64,000 bases of DNA from a virus: positions 62,001 through 126,000 of the IMG/VR virus record IMGVR_UViG_3300032224_001591; one strand, given 5' to 3'. The translations under genes were made by a program, and so were the position numbers. Positions 10,262 through 18,652 of this stretch are shown in pieces. Below the pieces are notes generated by a model. It did not search any database, was not told the DNA's origin, and saw only the letters and a program-made list of their open reading frames with translations. Within the stretch, counting starts at the first letter, position 1. Each line of letters opens with the position of its first letter.

Positions 10262-11209
10262 ATGAAAATTTGCCAAGTACATCCAGGATGTGGTATTCCT
10301 GTCCCCCCAACAACGTGGGGCGCTATAGAAAAAATAGTATGGGAGTTTACTCAAAACTTAATTAAATTAGGACATGAAGTAGATATAAAATTTGTAAACG
10401 AAATTAATCCAGGTGATTATGATATAATACATTGTCACGTTGCTAATTTAGCAATCCAATTAGCTGAAAAAGGTATTCCTTATGTTTACCAATTACACGA
10501 TCATCATGCTTATCATTATGGTAAAGAATCTTATGTTTATAAAGAAAATTTAAAAGCAATAGATGGTTCAATTGTTGCTTTGATGCCTGCTAGATTTTTA
10601 GTAGATTATTTTGGACATTCAAAATGCGAATATTTTTCTCATGGTGTGAATACAGATGAATTTTATCCATTAGATTATAATATGATAAATCATAAATTAC
10701 TTTGCATTGCAAATAATGGTATGGCTGGACATTCAGGTAGAGATAGAAAAGGATTTTCTTATGCTATTGCGGCCGCTATACAAATGGATTTACCTATTAC
10801 AATAGCAGGACCAAGTAATAATAAATATTTCTTTAATGAAAATTTATGGACATTAGCTTATCCAAAATTAGAAATATTATTTGATGTTCAACAAAAAGAT
10901 TTAAATAAATTATATCAAGAACATACTATATTTTTACACCCAAGCGAATTAGAAGCAGGTCATCCAAATTTAACTATACTTGAAGCTGCAGCGTGTGGTT
11001 TACCGATTAATGGTTGGATTGAACATGCTACTGATTTTTATGGAATGTGGAGAGCACCTAGAGATGTTTTTGAAATAGTTCGTGGTCTTAAAGATATTAT
11101 TAATAATTATAAAACATACAAACAAAATGCACTTAACCATGCTCGATCATTATCATGGTTTAATCGTTCACAAGATTTAATAAAAGTATATGAAAGAAGT
11201 TTTAATTAA
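10262..11209 (+). CDS. GT-B glycosyltransferase (GT4-like)
   Basis: 315 residues. The N-terminus HPGCGIPVPPTTWGAIEKIV is the donor-side Gly-rich loop of GT4 enzymes. IIHCHVANLA and YVYQLHDHH follow the usual core. The C-terminal half carries FLHPSELEAGHPNLTILEAA then CGLPI, the family's E-x7-E-like nucleotide-sugar site. It starts right after the upstream transferase and overlaps the next gene by 20 nt, so the three are one operon. Sugar and acceptor cannot be read from sequence; location suggests the neighbouring fibre as acceptor. Confidence 0.8.
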   Translation: MKICQVHPGCGIPVPPTTWGAIEKIVWEFTQNLIKLGHEVDIKFVNEINPGDYDIIHCHVANLAIQLAEKGIPYVYQLHDHHAYHYGKESYVYKENLKAIDGSIVALMPARFLVDYFGHSKCEYFSHGVNTDEFYPLDYNMINHKLLCIANNGMAGHSGRDRKGFSYAIAAAIQMDLPITIAGPSNNKYFFNENLWTLAYPKLEILFDVQQKDLNKLYQEHTIFLHPSELEAGHPNLTILEAAACGLPINGWIEHATDFYGMWRAPRDVFEIVRGLKDIINNYKTYKQNALNHARSLSWFNRSQDLIKVYERSFN

Positions 11210-12395
11210 AGAATACAACAATACTCAACAGTTAAATATTCCTTCTAAAGAAGGATTAAACGGTGTTAGTTTTCATTTTATAGATGGAGCTTTTGTTGAA
11301 ATTATGGGACCTGAACATAAAATCTATGATATTACTTTTATTAATAGAAAAACAAATGAAGTAATTCATAAAACCACAATTAACAACAATATGTGGACTA
11401 AAACAAGTATAAAATATTTTGTCAATTGGCGTGTTGAAGTACGTGATGGTGATGATTTAGTATTTTTACATGAATACAATGCTAAAGGTAGAAAAGTTTA
11501 CATTCATTTAGATTCAAGTGCTATTGGTGATACTTTAGCTTGGTTTCCTTATCTTGAAGAATTTAAAAAAAAACATGATTGTCAATTAGTATGTTCTACA
11601 TTCCATAATGAATGGTTTGAATCACAATACCCCGAAATTGAATTTGTAAAACCAGGAACTGAAGTAGATGGTTTATATGCAATGTATACTATTGGGTGGT
11701 TTTATAATGAAGATCATACTGTAGATAAATTTAAAATTCCAATTGATTTTAAACAATATCCTTTAGGACAAACGTCTACAGAAATATTAGGATTAAATTA
11801 TACTGAGATTAAACCTAAATTATTAATACCTAATAAATCAAAACAAATTGATGGTAAATATGTTGTTATAGCTCCTCATGCTTCGGCACACGCTAAGTAT
11901 TGGAATCATCCTGGAGGATGGCAAGCTGTGATTAATTATCTGAATGATAAAGGTTATAAAGTAGTAATGATAACTTCTGAAAAATTATATAATCCGTGGC
12001 ATGATTCAAAATTAGGAGGAACATTAAAAAAAGTTATAGATAAAACAGGTAACTACCCACTTGAAGATAGAATGGTAGATTTAAAATACGCTGATTTATA
12101 TATTGGTTTAGGTAGTGGTTTAAGCTGGTTAAGTTGGAGTATAGGTACACCAACAATACTAATTTCAGGATTTAGTCAACCTTATAGCGAATTTTTAGAT
12201 TGTGAACGTATTTTTAATTATGATACTAATGTTTGTACGGGTTGTTTTAATACACATCGATTAGATGCGGGTGATTGGGAATGGTGTCCTGAACATAAAG
12301 ATACCGATAGAATGTTTGAATGTACTAAAACTATTACACCTTTTAAAGTAATAGGTGCAATTGATAAGCTTTTAAATATTTATGACAAAAATTAA
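11190..12395 (+). CDS. Protein O-heptosyltransferase-like enzyme (AAH/TibC type, GT9 fold)
   Basis: 401 residues. After a roughly 100-residue N-terminal domain comes a GT9-type core: HLDSSAIGDTLAWFPYLEEF, then VVIAPHASAHAKYWNHPGGW, then DLYIGLGSGLSWLSWSIGTP. Near the end four cysteines (349, 352, 366, 378) lie in CTGCFNTHR, DWEWCPEHK and FECTKTITP. This matches the iron-binding four-Cys site of bacterial autotransporter heptosyltransferases (AAH, TibC), which add heptose to Ser in repeated surface proteins. A phage copy in an operon just after a Ser/Thr-rich repeat fibre strongly suggests fibre O-glycosylation; that target is an inference. A shortened relative lies at 54665. Confidence 0.75.
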   Translation: MKEVLIKEYNNTQQLNIPSKEGLNGVSFHFIDGAFVEIMGPEHKIYDITFINRKTNEVIHKTTINNNMWTKTSIKYFVNWRVEVRDGDDLVFLHEYNAKGRKVYIHLDSSAIGDTLAWFPYLEEFKKKHDCQLVCSTFHNEWFESQYPEIEFVKPGTEVDGLYAMYTIGWFYNEDHTVDKFKIPIDFKQYPLGQTSTEILGLNYTEIKPKLLIPNKSKQIDGKYVVIAPHASAHAKYWNHPGGWQAVINYLNDKGYKVVMITSEKLYNPWHDSKLGGTLKKVIDKTGNYPLEDRMVDLKYADLYIGLGSGLSWLSWSIGTPTILISGFSQPYSEFLDCERIFNYDTNVCTGCFNTHRLDAGDWEWCPEHKDTDRMFECTKTITPFKVIGAIDKLLNIYDKN

Positions 12396-13033
12396 TGGTA
12401 TATCCTTTATTAAGTAAAACCAATATTGTTAATTCAAACACTATTCAAGCCGCTGATGTTTCACAAAGTATTGATGCTTTTACCGGTACTACTGAATATC
12501 GAATTATAGTATCGGGTTCATTAAACATTAATGGAAGTGTTACATGTCTAGGACCTAATAGCAATGCTCAAGGTGGATTTACAGGCTCTCTTTATGGAAC
12601 TGCTTCCTATGCTGATGCTACAAGTTATGGATATGCTTATACTGGTTCTAACATTACTTCAGCTTCCTTTTCTTATAATTCGTCCTATACATCAGGAAGT
12701 TTACATGGATTTCTTGTTAGATCAGGTAGTGATAACCCTACAGCCTCTTTATATTCTATAGGAATACTTTCAGGTGTATCTTATATTCGTTCAGGAAATA
12801 TTTTACAAACTGTAAATTTTACTTCAACTCCCTTTCCTGCAGGAGCAATATTAGGAACAAATGTTTGGATTACTGTAGGTCAATTTAATACTCGACAAGT
12901 TTCTACAAATTGGAATAGTTATGTTTCCGTTCGTAGTATTACTACAAGTAGTATAACTTTTCAAACACGTACAAATAACGCAGCACCTTCAGATTTACCT
13001 TTTAATTTTATATGTGTTTATCAAACTTCTTAA
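12395..13033 (+). CDS. Paralogous virion/fibre protein, copy 1 of 3
   Basis: 212 residues; the start overlaps the stop of the heptosyltransferase gene. It opens with LLSKTNIVNSNTIQAADVSQ, then SIDAFTG and GSLYGTASYA, and is rich in Ser, Thr, Gly and Ala. The same opening and the same GTASYA motif recur in the next two genes, so this is a tandem triplication. The composition is typical of beta-rich fibre or decoration proteins. A TATTTATG element at 12377 lies just before the start, inside the upstream gene. Function unknown; a structural role is inferred from composition and position. Confidence 0.65.
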   Translation: MVYPLLSKTNIVNSNTIQAADVSQSIDAFTGTTEYRIIVSGSLNINGSVTCLGPNSNAQGGFTGSLYGTASYADATSYGYAYTGSNITSASFSYNSSYTSGSLHGFLVRSGSDNPTASLYSIGILSGVSYIRSGNILQTVNFTSTPFPAGAILGTNVWITVGQFNTRQVSTNWNSYVSVRSITTSSITFQTRTNNAAPSDLPFNFICVYQTS

Positions 13034-13039
13034 TAAATA

Positions 13040-13648
13040 ATGGCTAATATATTATCAAAAACAGGTATAGTCCCAGGAGGTATAGTTCAAGCATCTTATG
13101 TTTCACAAAGTATTGATGCTTTTACAGGTATAGTTCCTTATAATCTTTCATTAAATGGGAATTTTTACATTAATGGAATTACAAGTACAGTAAGTACAGT
13201 AGGAGGAAAGGGTAGTCTTACAGGTTCATTATATGGAACTGCTTCTTATGCCTTTACATCTTCTCATACTAATACTATAACAAATCCTATTAGTTGGTCA
13301 TTATATGCTTTATCCGCATCTTACTCTGAAGGAGTACTAAGTAGTAATGTTCCTACATCTTCGGTACCTGCTTATAAACCAAGTGTTATAATTGCTGGTA
13401 GAGGAACTATTTTAAACGGTAATACTACTTTTGAAGTATATAATTCATTTTTTGGTGGAAAAACATTAAATAATAATGTTTGGGTAACTTTATTACAAGT
13501 ACCTCCGTATCCACTTGCTAATCCTGATTTTGGAAGTACATGCGTTGTTCCTACAATTATAACAGGAAATACATTAATATTTTCGGTATCATCTGGAAAT
13601 GCTAGTGCAGATTTAATTTTTGATTTTATAATAACAGTACAACAATAA
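13040..13648 (+). CDS. Paralogous virion/fibre protein, copy 2 of 3
   Basis: 202 residues. The N-terminus ILSKTGIVPGGIVQASYVSQ followed by SIDAFTG is the closest match to copy 1, including the shared VSQSIDAFTG. LTGSLYGTASYAFTSS is shared as well. The C-terminal halves are much less alike, which suggests a conserved attachment or trimerisation start and a variable outer part. It lies 6 nt after copy 1 and 3 nt before copy 3. Confidence 0.65.
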   Translation: MANILSKTGIVPGGIVQASYVSQSIDAFTGIVPYNLSLNGNFYINGITSTVSTVGGKGSLTGSLYGTASYAFTSSHTNTITNPISWSLYALSASYSEGVLSSNVPTSSVPAYKPSVIIAGRGTILNGNTTFEVYNSFFGGKTLNNNVWVTLLQVPPYPLANPDFGSTCVVPTIITGNTLIFSVSSGNASADLIFDFIITVQQ

Positions 13649-13651
13649 ACA

Positions 13652-14263
13652 ATGGCAAACATATTAAGTAAATCAGGCATAGTTAATGGTCAACAAATTA
13701 CAGTTAAAGAAATAACTCAAATTATAGACGTTTTTACAGCTACTAGTGCTAGTGATGTTACACTTAATGGAGAATTATTTACAACAGGTAGTACAACTAG
13801 TATAATAGCTTCTAATGGTTTTACAGGAGACAAATTAATTGGAACTGCCTCATTTGCTATTTCTTCCTCTAACTCATTAAACGGCCCTTTAATTTATAAT
13901 TCAGCATCATATGCTGTGACTTCATCTATCTTTACACCTTTAAAAACAAATATTTTAGTTGGAACCTCTTCATTATATCCAACTGGATTAATTTCAGGAT
14001 ATGGTGTGATATCACCAGGTTATAGTTCATCAACTATTACCGGTTTAACTCAATTAATAGGAAAAGAAATGGATATTACGGGACGCAGTGGTTCAGTTTT
14101 TGTATCAATGTTTACTTATCCGGCAGCGGGACAAGATTTTAATTCTAATAATTTTGTTATACCTTATTCTTTATCAAGTTCAAATTTAACATTTCAAACA
14201 TTAAGTGGTAATGCGGTTTCGGATCCTGTATCATTTAATTATATTATTACATACTACGCTTAA
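13652..14263 (+). CDS. Paralogous virion/fibre protein, copy 3 of 3
   Basis: 203 residues, the most diverged copy. It begins ILSKSGIVNGQQITVKEITQ and retains IDVFTATSASDVTLNGE and GTASFAISSS in the positions of the sibling motifs. No membrane segment or signal peptide. It ends the fibre-side gene block; a TATTTATA element and a coiled-coil gene follow. Confidence 0.65.
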   Translation: MANILSKSGIVNGQQITVKEITQIIDVFTATSASDVTLNGELFTTGSTTSIIASNGFTGDKLIGTASFAISSSNSLNGPLIYNSASYAVTSSIFTPLKTNILVGTSSLYPTGLISGYGVISPGYSSSTITGLTQLIGKEMDITGRSGSVFVSMFTYPAAGQDFNSNNFVIPYSLSSSNLTFQTLSGNAVSDPVSFNYIITYYA

Positions 14264-14273
14264 TATTTATAAC
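14261..14273 (+). promoter_or_regulatory. TATTTATA-class element upstream of 14285
   Basis: TAATATTTATAAC, 11 nt before the start codon. No TTTG lies 20 nt upstream. It overlaps the stop codon of the preceding gene. Confidence 0.5.
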
Positions 14274-14284
14274 AAAACAAATTT

Positions 14285-14536
14285 ATGACAACACACGTTT
14301 TAACACAAGAAGAGTTACAAGAAATTAAAGATTTTCAAAGAAAACAACAAATATTATTACAACAATTTGGTTCTATTGAAATTGATATTCAAAATTTAAA
14401 ATTACAAAAACAACAACTAATCGTTGAATTAAGTAATTTAAAACAATTAGAAACTCAAGTAGGTTCCAAACTACAAGACAAATATGGTGAGGGAACTATT
14501 AATGTAGAAAAGGGAGAATTCACAAGTAATTCCTAG
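14285..14536 (+). CDS. Small coiled-coil protein upstream of the tail sheath gene
   Basis: 83 residues. Residues 8-65 form a heptad-rich helix (EELQEIKDFQRKQQILLQQF, later LKLQKQQLIVELSNLKQLE). The tail is acidic and unstructured. It has its own TATTTATA element and sits directly before the sheath gene, which has another one. Its role is unknown; a small tail or assembly factor is plausible from position. The length is too short for a tape measure. Confidence 0.6.
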   Translation: MTTHVLTQEELQEIKDFQRKQQILLQQFGSIEIDIQNLKLQKQQLIVELSNLKQLETQVGSKLQDKYGEGTINVEKGEFTSNS

Positions 14537-14554
14537 TTTTTTGAATAGTTCTGC

Positions 14555-14566
14555 AATATTTATAAC
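14555..14566 (+). promoter_or_regulatory. TATTTATA-class element upstream of the tail sheath gene
   Basis: AATATTTATAAC, 29 nt before the sheath start codon at 14596. The leader between them is A-rich with no Shine-Dalgarno match. Confidence 0.55.
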
Positions 14567-14595
14567 AAAACTACAAAACTAAATTCATTTAAAAC

Positions 14596-16725
14596 ATGGC
14601 AGAAACATTAATTTCCCCTGGTGTACTAGCAAGAGAAAATGACCAGTCATTTATCACCCAGAATCCGGTAACCGTTGGTGCCGCTCTTATAGGTCCTACA
14701 GTGAAAGGACAACCAGAAATACCAACACTCGTTACTTCATATAGTGATTACCTACAAAAGTTTGGTTCTACATTCACTAGTGCAAGTTTAGTCTACACTT
14801 ATTTTACGTCAATTGCAGCATTTAACTACTTTAACAACGGTGGTAATACTTTATTAGTATCAAGAGTTGTAAGTGGTACTTTTAATCCTGCAACCACTAC
14901 AGACGTTCCTGCTTCAGCAAGTACAGCAACAGTTGCTAATTTAGCAATTATTAGTAGTGTAGTAAATACTACAGCATCTGCTACTTTGAACATGACCAAT
15001 TTGTATAACTCAGTAGTATCAGTAGGCTCAGCATCATTTAATTTAAATGGTATTAATATTACTTTAACAGGTAGTGCACCTCCATATACAAATACTACTT
15101 CTACAATTTTCATTTCAGGATCTAATTCAGCTGCTTCTGCATCTTTATCAGCTTCAATTGCTATTAATGCAAGTAGTTCAGCAACAAGTTATAGTTCTTC
15201 TTTACAATATATTACAGCAAGTTCTACAACTTCAACTTTAAATTTAAATTCTACAACTGGAACTACAGGTGTAATAGGTAATTCTTATTATTACATTTCT
15301 GGAAGTACAACAGTTAATTTTACTGGTGGTACTAATAAAATTCCATTTGTTTTAGAAACTTTATCTGAAGGTACTATTATGAATAGTAGCTCAAGTTTAG
15401 ATTCAGCTGGAGCTTTAGCTAGTGGTTCATCAAATAATATTAGATGGCAGATTGTAAACCAAAATACAGGTTCAGGTACCTTTGATTTATTAGTTCGTCG
15501 TGGTAACGATAATACTTTAAATCCAAATGTATTAGAAACATGGACTAACTTATCATTAGACCCATATGCTCCAAATTATGTAGCAAAAGTATTAGGTGAT
15601 TATACTCAAAACTATAATCCAAGCACAAACCAAGTTGAAATATCTGGTTCTTATCCAAATAGAAGTGCTTATGTAAGAGTTAAATCTGTATTATTACCAA
15701 CTCCAAATTACTTTAGCAATGCCGGAGTTGCTCAAACATTCTATACTGCTTCTTTACCTCTTCCTTATAGTGGTTCATTTGGTTATGCAACTGGAGATTT
15801 ATTTACAAATGGCCAAACAGCATTTTACAATCAAATCACTTCAGCAACACCTGCAAACAATGTTCAAGGTATTCCAAGTGCAAGCTATAATAACATGATT
15901 GCTTTAATGTCTAACCAAGACGATTATAAATTCAATGTATTATTAGCACCAGGTTTATTTAATAACTTACAAACATCTCAATGTACTACAATTATCAATA
16001 ATACTCAAAACAGAGGAGATAATATATTTGTATTGGATTTAGTAGCATATGATGGTTTAATAGCAGACGCAGTATCACAAGCACAATCAAGAAATACTTC
16101 ATACGCTACATCATATTGGCCTTGGGTTCAAACAAAAGATCCAGATTCAGGACAAAATGTTTGGGTACCAGCTTCAACAATGATTGGTGGTGTTTACGCT
16201 TATAATGATACAGTTGCAGAACCTTGGTTCGCACCAGCAGGTATTAATAGAGGTGGTTTAAGCACAGTAATTAGAGCAGCACAAAAATTATCACAATCAA
16301 ATAGAGATACATTATACACAGGTAAAGTTAACCCAATCGCTACTTTCCCAGGAACTGGAGTTGTAGTATACGGTCAGAAAACATTACAAACAGCAGCTTC
16401 TGCTTTAGATCGTGTTAATGTTCGTCGTTTGTTAATTGCTCTTAAATCTTATATTTCTCAAGTTGCTCAAAACTTGGTATTTGAACAAAATTCAATCGCT
16501 ACAAGAAATCAATTCTTAAGCCAAGTAAACCCATACTTAGAAAGTGTTCAACAACGTCAAGGTTTATACGCATTTAGAGTAATTATGGATGATTCAAATA
16601 ATACTCCTGATGTAATTGATAGAAACGAGTTAATTGGTCAAATTTATATTCAACCAACTAAAACTGCAGAATTCATTTACTTAGATTTTAACATTTTACC
16701 AACTGGCGCTACTTTCCCTGGATAA
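14596..16725 (+). CDS. gp18: Contractile tail sheath protein
   Basis: 709 residues, close to T4 gp18 (659). It starts AETLISPGVLARENDQSFIT, the hallmark N-terminus of myovirus sheath proteins. The conserved C-terminal domain includes RRLLIALKSYISQVAQNLVF, ATRNQFLSQVNPYLESVQQR and a final beta-strand region ending ILPTGATFPG. The middle (residues about 100-260) is a Ser/Thr/Ala-rich insertion, probably a surface-exposed variable domain. It polymerises around the tail tube and contracts on infection. The tube gene follows, as in T4. Confidence 0.95.
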   Translation: MAETLISPGVLARENDQSFITQNPVTVGAALIGPTVKGQPEIPTLVTSYSDYLQKFGSTFTSASLVYTYFTSIAAFNYFNNGGNTLLVSRVVSGTFNPATTTDVPASASTATVANLAIISSVVNTTASATLNMTNLYNSVVSVGSASFNLNGINITLTGSAPPYTNTTSTIFISGSNSAASASLSASIAINASSSATSYSSSLQYITASSTTSTLNLNSTTGTTGVIGNSYYYISGSTTVNFTGGTNKIPFVLETLSEGTIMNSSSSLDSAGALASGSSNNIRWQIVNQNTGSGTFDLLVRRGNDNTLNPNVLETWTNLSLDPYAPNYVAKVLGDYTQNYNPSTNQVEISGSYPNRSAYVRVKSVLLPTPNYFSNAGVAQTFYTASLPLPYSGSFGYATGDLFTNGQTAFYNQITSATPANNVQGIPSASYNNMIALMSNQDDYKFNVLLAPGLFNNLQTSQCTTIINNTQNRGDNIFVLDLVAYDGLIADAVSQAQSRNTSYATSYWPWVQTKDPDSGQNVWVPASTMIGGVYAYNDTVAEPWFAPAGINRGGLSTVIRAAQKLSQSNRDTLYTGKVNPIATFPGTGVVVYGQKTLQTAASALDRVNVRRLLIALKSYISQVAQNLVFEQNSIATRNQFLSQVNPYLESVQQRQGLYAFRVIMDDSNNTPDVIDRNELIGQIYIQPTKTAEFIYLDFNILPTGATFPG

Positions 16726-16728
16726 GGG

Positions 16729-16744
16729 AAGGTAGTTACCTTTT
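16729..16744 (+). terminator. Weak hairpin after the sheath gene
   Basis: AAGGTA (16729-16734) can pair with TACCTT (16737-16742), then a short T run. A competing stem pairs TTCCCT (from 16714) with AGGGAA (16725-16730). The stem is short, so this may only attenuate transcription between sheath and tube. Confidence 0.35.
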
Positions 16745-16753
16745 ATAACTTAC

Positions 16754-16766
16754 TAATATTTATAAC
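16754..16766 (+). promoter_or_regulatory. TATTTATA-class element upstream of the tail tube gene
   Basis: TAATATTTATAAC, 21 nt before the tube start codon at 16788. The 13 bases are identical to the element at 14261. Confidence 0.55.
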
Positions 16767-16787
16767 AAGAAATAAATAAAACAAAAC

Positions 16788-17276
16788 ATGGCAGTATTAG
16801 ATCCAAACGAAATATTTTTCACCGCCTTTGAACCGAAGCAACAGAATAGATTTATTATGTATGTGGATGGTATTCCAGCATACCTTATCAAAGGGGTGTC
16901 AGCTGTAACCTTAACTCAAGAAGAAGTAGTATTAAATCATATCAACGTATTACGTAAAGTTAAAGGTAAATCAAAATGGAGTAACATCACAATGACTCTA
17001 TTTGACCCGGTAACACCATCAGGCGCTCAAGCTGTAATGGAATGGGTACGTTTACACCATGAATCAGTAACTGGTCGCGATGGTTATTCTGACTTTTATA
17101 AAAAAGATTTAACAATCGATGTATTGGGTCCTGTAGGTGATATTGTATCAGAATGGATTATCAAAGGTGCACTTATTGTAAATGCAAACTTTGGTGAATA
17201 CAACTGGGATACAGATGCAGCAGCACAAAACATTACTCTTGAAGTAGCAATGGATTATTGTATCTTGAACTTCTAA
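16788..17276 (+). CDS. gp19: Tail tube protein
   Basis: 162 residues, the same size as T4 gp19 (163). It has the tube-protein layout: FEPKQQNRFIMYVDGIPAYL near the start, a central region with SNITMTLFDPVTPSGAQAVM and ESVTGRDGYSDFYKKDLTI, and a C-terminal INANF-type beta region (VNANFGEYNWDTD). It forms the stacked hexameric rings of the inner tube through which DNA passes. Position immediately after the sheath gene and before a strong terminator agrees. Confidence 0.92.
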   Translation: MAVLDPNEIFFTAFEPKQQNRFIMYVDGIPAYLIKGVSAVTLTQEEVVLNHINVLRKVKGKSKWSNITMTLFDPVTPSGAQAVMEWVRLHHESVTGRDGYSDFYKKDLTIDVLGPVGDIVSEWIIKGALIVNANFGEYNWDTDAAAQNITLEVAMDYCILNF

Positions 17277-17303
17277 GAATTAAGTTTAAATTATATTTTA
17301 AAG

Positions 17304-17328
17304 AGCTCGCTTTACGCGAGCTTTTTTT
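17304..17328 (+). terminator. Rho-independent terminator after the tail tube gene
   Basis: AGCTCGC (17304-17310), loop TTTAC, GCGAGCT (17316-17322), then a run of seven T ending at 17328. A TATTTATA element restarts expression 7 nt later. Confidence 0.9.
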
Positions 17329-17334
17329 ATTTTA

Positions 17335-17346
17335 AATATTTATAAT
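17335..17346 (+). promoter_or_regulatory. TATTTATA-class element upstream of 17357
   Basis: AATATTTATAAT lies directly after the terminator and 10 nt before the next start codon. Because transcription has just been ended, a promoter is needed here, which supports reading this motif as one. Confidence 0.6.
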
Positions 17347-17356
17347 AAACATTAAT

Positions 17357-17845
17357 ATGGCTAAAGGTTTAAAAAATTCATTTGATAAAACTAATTTAGA
17401 TCTACAAGATCCTTCACCATTAGGTGGACCGGTTAGTGCTCCTGTACCATCTTATGTTTCACCTAATGCAACTGGTACTCCTACTAGAACTGCAAATCCG
17501 GGTCCATTTAAGGGCTTTTATCAACCTTATACTCCGCAAAATCCATATTTAAATAGCGTAAGCAACAAGGCAGTTAAAACAAGCATGTTATCCGCTGAAA
17601 CAGATAATCCTGCGGTTTTATCGATCACTAATTTAGATAATAGCCAACCAGGAGTTAACGGTGGTGTACCTTATAAAACGGCTAATGATCCAACATTATA
17701 TCCTGAATCAACTAAAGCATCTACACCAATACGTGGTTATTTTTCTGAACCCGGGGTTGCTGCTCAAAAATATGGTTCAAATACACGAGTATATTCATCT
17801 ACAAATACTTATATGGAATTTATTGAACCTTATACGAGGAAATAA
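17357..17845 (+). CDS. Unknown Pro/Asn/Ser-rich tail-module protein
   Basis: 162 residues, rich in Pro, Asn, Ser and Thr and apparently lacking long helices, so likely extended or partly disordered. No signal peptide or membrane segment. It lies alone between two promoter-like elements within the tail module. I do not recognise a family; a minor tail or baseplate component is the best guess from position. Confidence 0.55.
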   Translation: MAKGLKNSFDKTNLDLQDPSPLGGPVSAPVPSYVSPNATGTPTRTANPGPFKGFYQPYTPQNPYLNSVSNKAVKTSMLSAETDNPAVLSITNLDNSQPGVNGGVPYKTANDPTLYPESTKASTPIRGYFSEPGVAAQKYGSNTRVYSSTNTYMEFIEPYTRK

Positions 17846-17852
17846 TATTTTC

Positions 17853-17864
17853 ATATATTTATAT
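17853..17864 (+). promoter_or_regulatory. TATTTATA-class element upstream of 17896
   Basis: ATATATTTATAT, 31 nt before the start codon. It contains a full TATATTTA, but no TTTG occurs 20 nt upstream. Confidence 0.45.
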
Positions 17865-17895
17865 ACGACAACAAATTGTTATTAAAAATTAATTT

Positions 17896-18633
17896 ATGAG
17901 CGAAAACAAATTTAATTTCCCCACAGAAATTGTAGAATTACCATCAAAAGGATTAGTATATCCTGAAGATCACATTTTAAGAAGCGGTAAAGTCGAAATG
18001 AAGTACATGACCGCTAAAGAAGAAGACATCCTAACTAACCAAAATTACATTCAAAAAGGTGTTGTACTAGATAAACTAGTAGAAGCATTAGTAATGAATA
18101 AATTTAAAGTTGGTGAATTAATATCTGGTGATAAAAATGCATTACTTATTGCATCCCGTATTTTAGGTTATGGTAAAGATTATACATTTGACTATAAAAA
18201 TGAAGAATTTACAATTGACCTATCAACAATATCAGAAAAACCGTTTGATACAACATTAATTACTTCAAGAGGTACATTTAAATTTACTTTACCTATATCC
18301 GGTATAGAAGTAGAATTTAAATTATTAAATGATAAAGATAATGAATTAGTTAGTCAAGAACTTGAAGGACTTAAAAAAATAAATAAAGATTCATCTCCCG
18401 AAATTACAACACGTTTAAGACATCAAATTGTAGCAGTTAATGGAAATATTGATAAAAATGCAATACGTGAATTTGTTGAATATAATTTATTAGCTGCGGA
18501 TTCAAGAGCACTACGTAAATATATAAAAGATATTGCTCCTGATGTAAATTTAACAACTAAAATAGTTATTAACGGTGTTGAGGAGGACATCGATATTCCA
18601 ATTAATTTAAACTTTTTTTGGCCTGACCTCTAG
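17896..18633 (+). CDS. gp26: T4 baseplate hub / tail-assembly chaperone family protein (gp26-like)
   Basis: 245 residues. The start FPTEIVELPSKGLVYPEDH matches the 'T4 base plate protein' family, which includes gp26. LRHQIVAVNGNID and an alpha-helical C-terminus follow. The frame ends NFFWPDL and then TAG. Just before the stop is a run of seven T, and the +1 frame continues without a stop into the 18653 gene, giving a chaperone-type frameshift arrangement. Role: a non-structural assembly factor for baseplate or tail tube, located just before the tape-measure gene as in other tailed phages. Confidence 0.75.
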   Translation: MSENKFNFPTEIVELPSKGLVYPEDHILRSGKVEMKYMTAKEEDILTNQNYIQKGVVLDKLVEALVMNKFKVGELISGDKNALLIASRILGYGKDYTFDYKNEEFTIDLSTISEKPFDTTLITSRGTFKFTLPISGIEVEFKLLNDKDNELVSQELEGLKKINKDSSPEITTRLRHQIVAVNGNIDKNAIREFVEYNLLAADSRALRKYIKDIAPDVNLTTKIVINGVEEDIDIPINLNFFWPDL

Positions 18634-18634
18634 T
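18611..18634 (+). promoter_or_regulatory. Probable programmed ribosomal frameshift site
   Basis: The zero frame reads AAC TTT TTT TGG CCT and stops at 18631. On the seven-T run (18613-18619) a +1 (or -2) slip gives TTT TTT GGC CTG ACC and an open frame through 18653 to 18901. The slip is at the position expected for the G/GT-type frameshift of tail-assembly chaperone genes. Confidence 0.6.
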
Positions 18635-18652
18635 AATGCTCCGGAGTATAGA

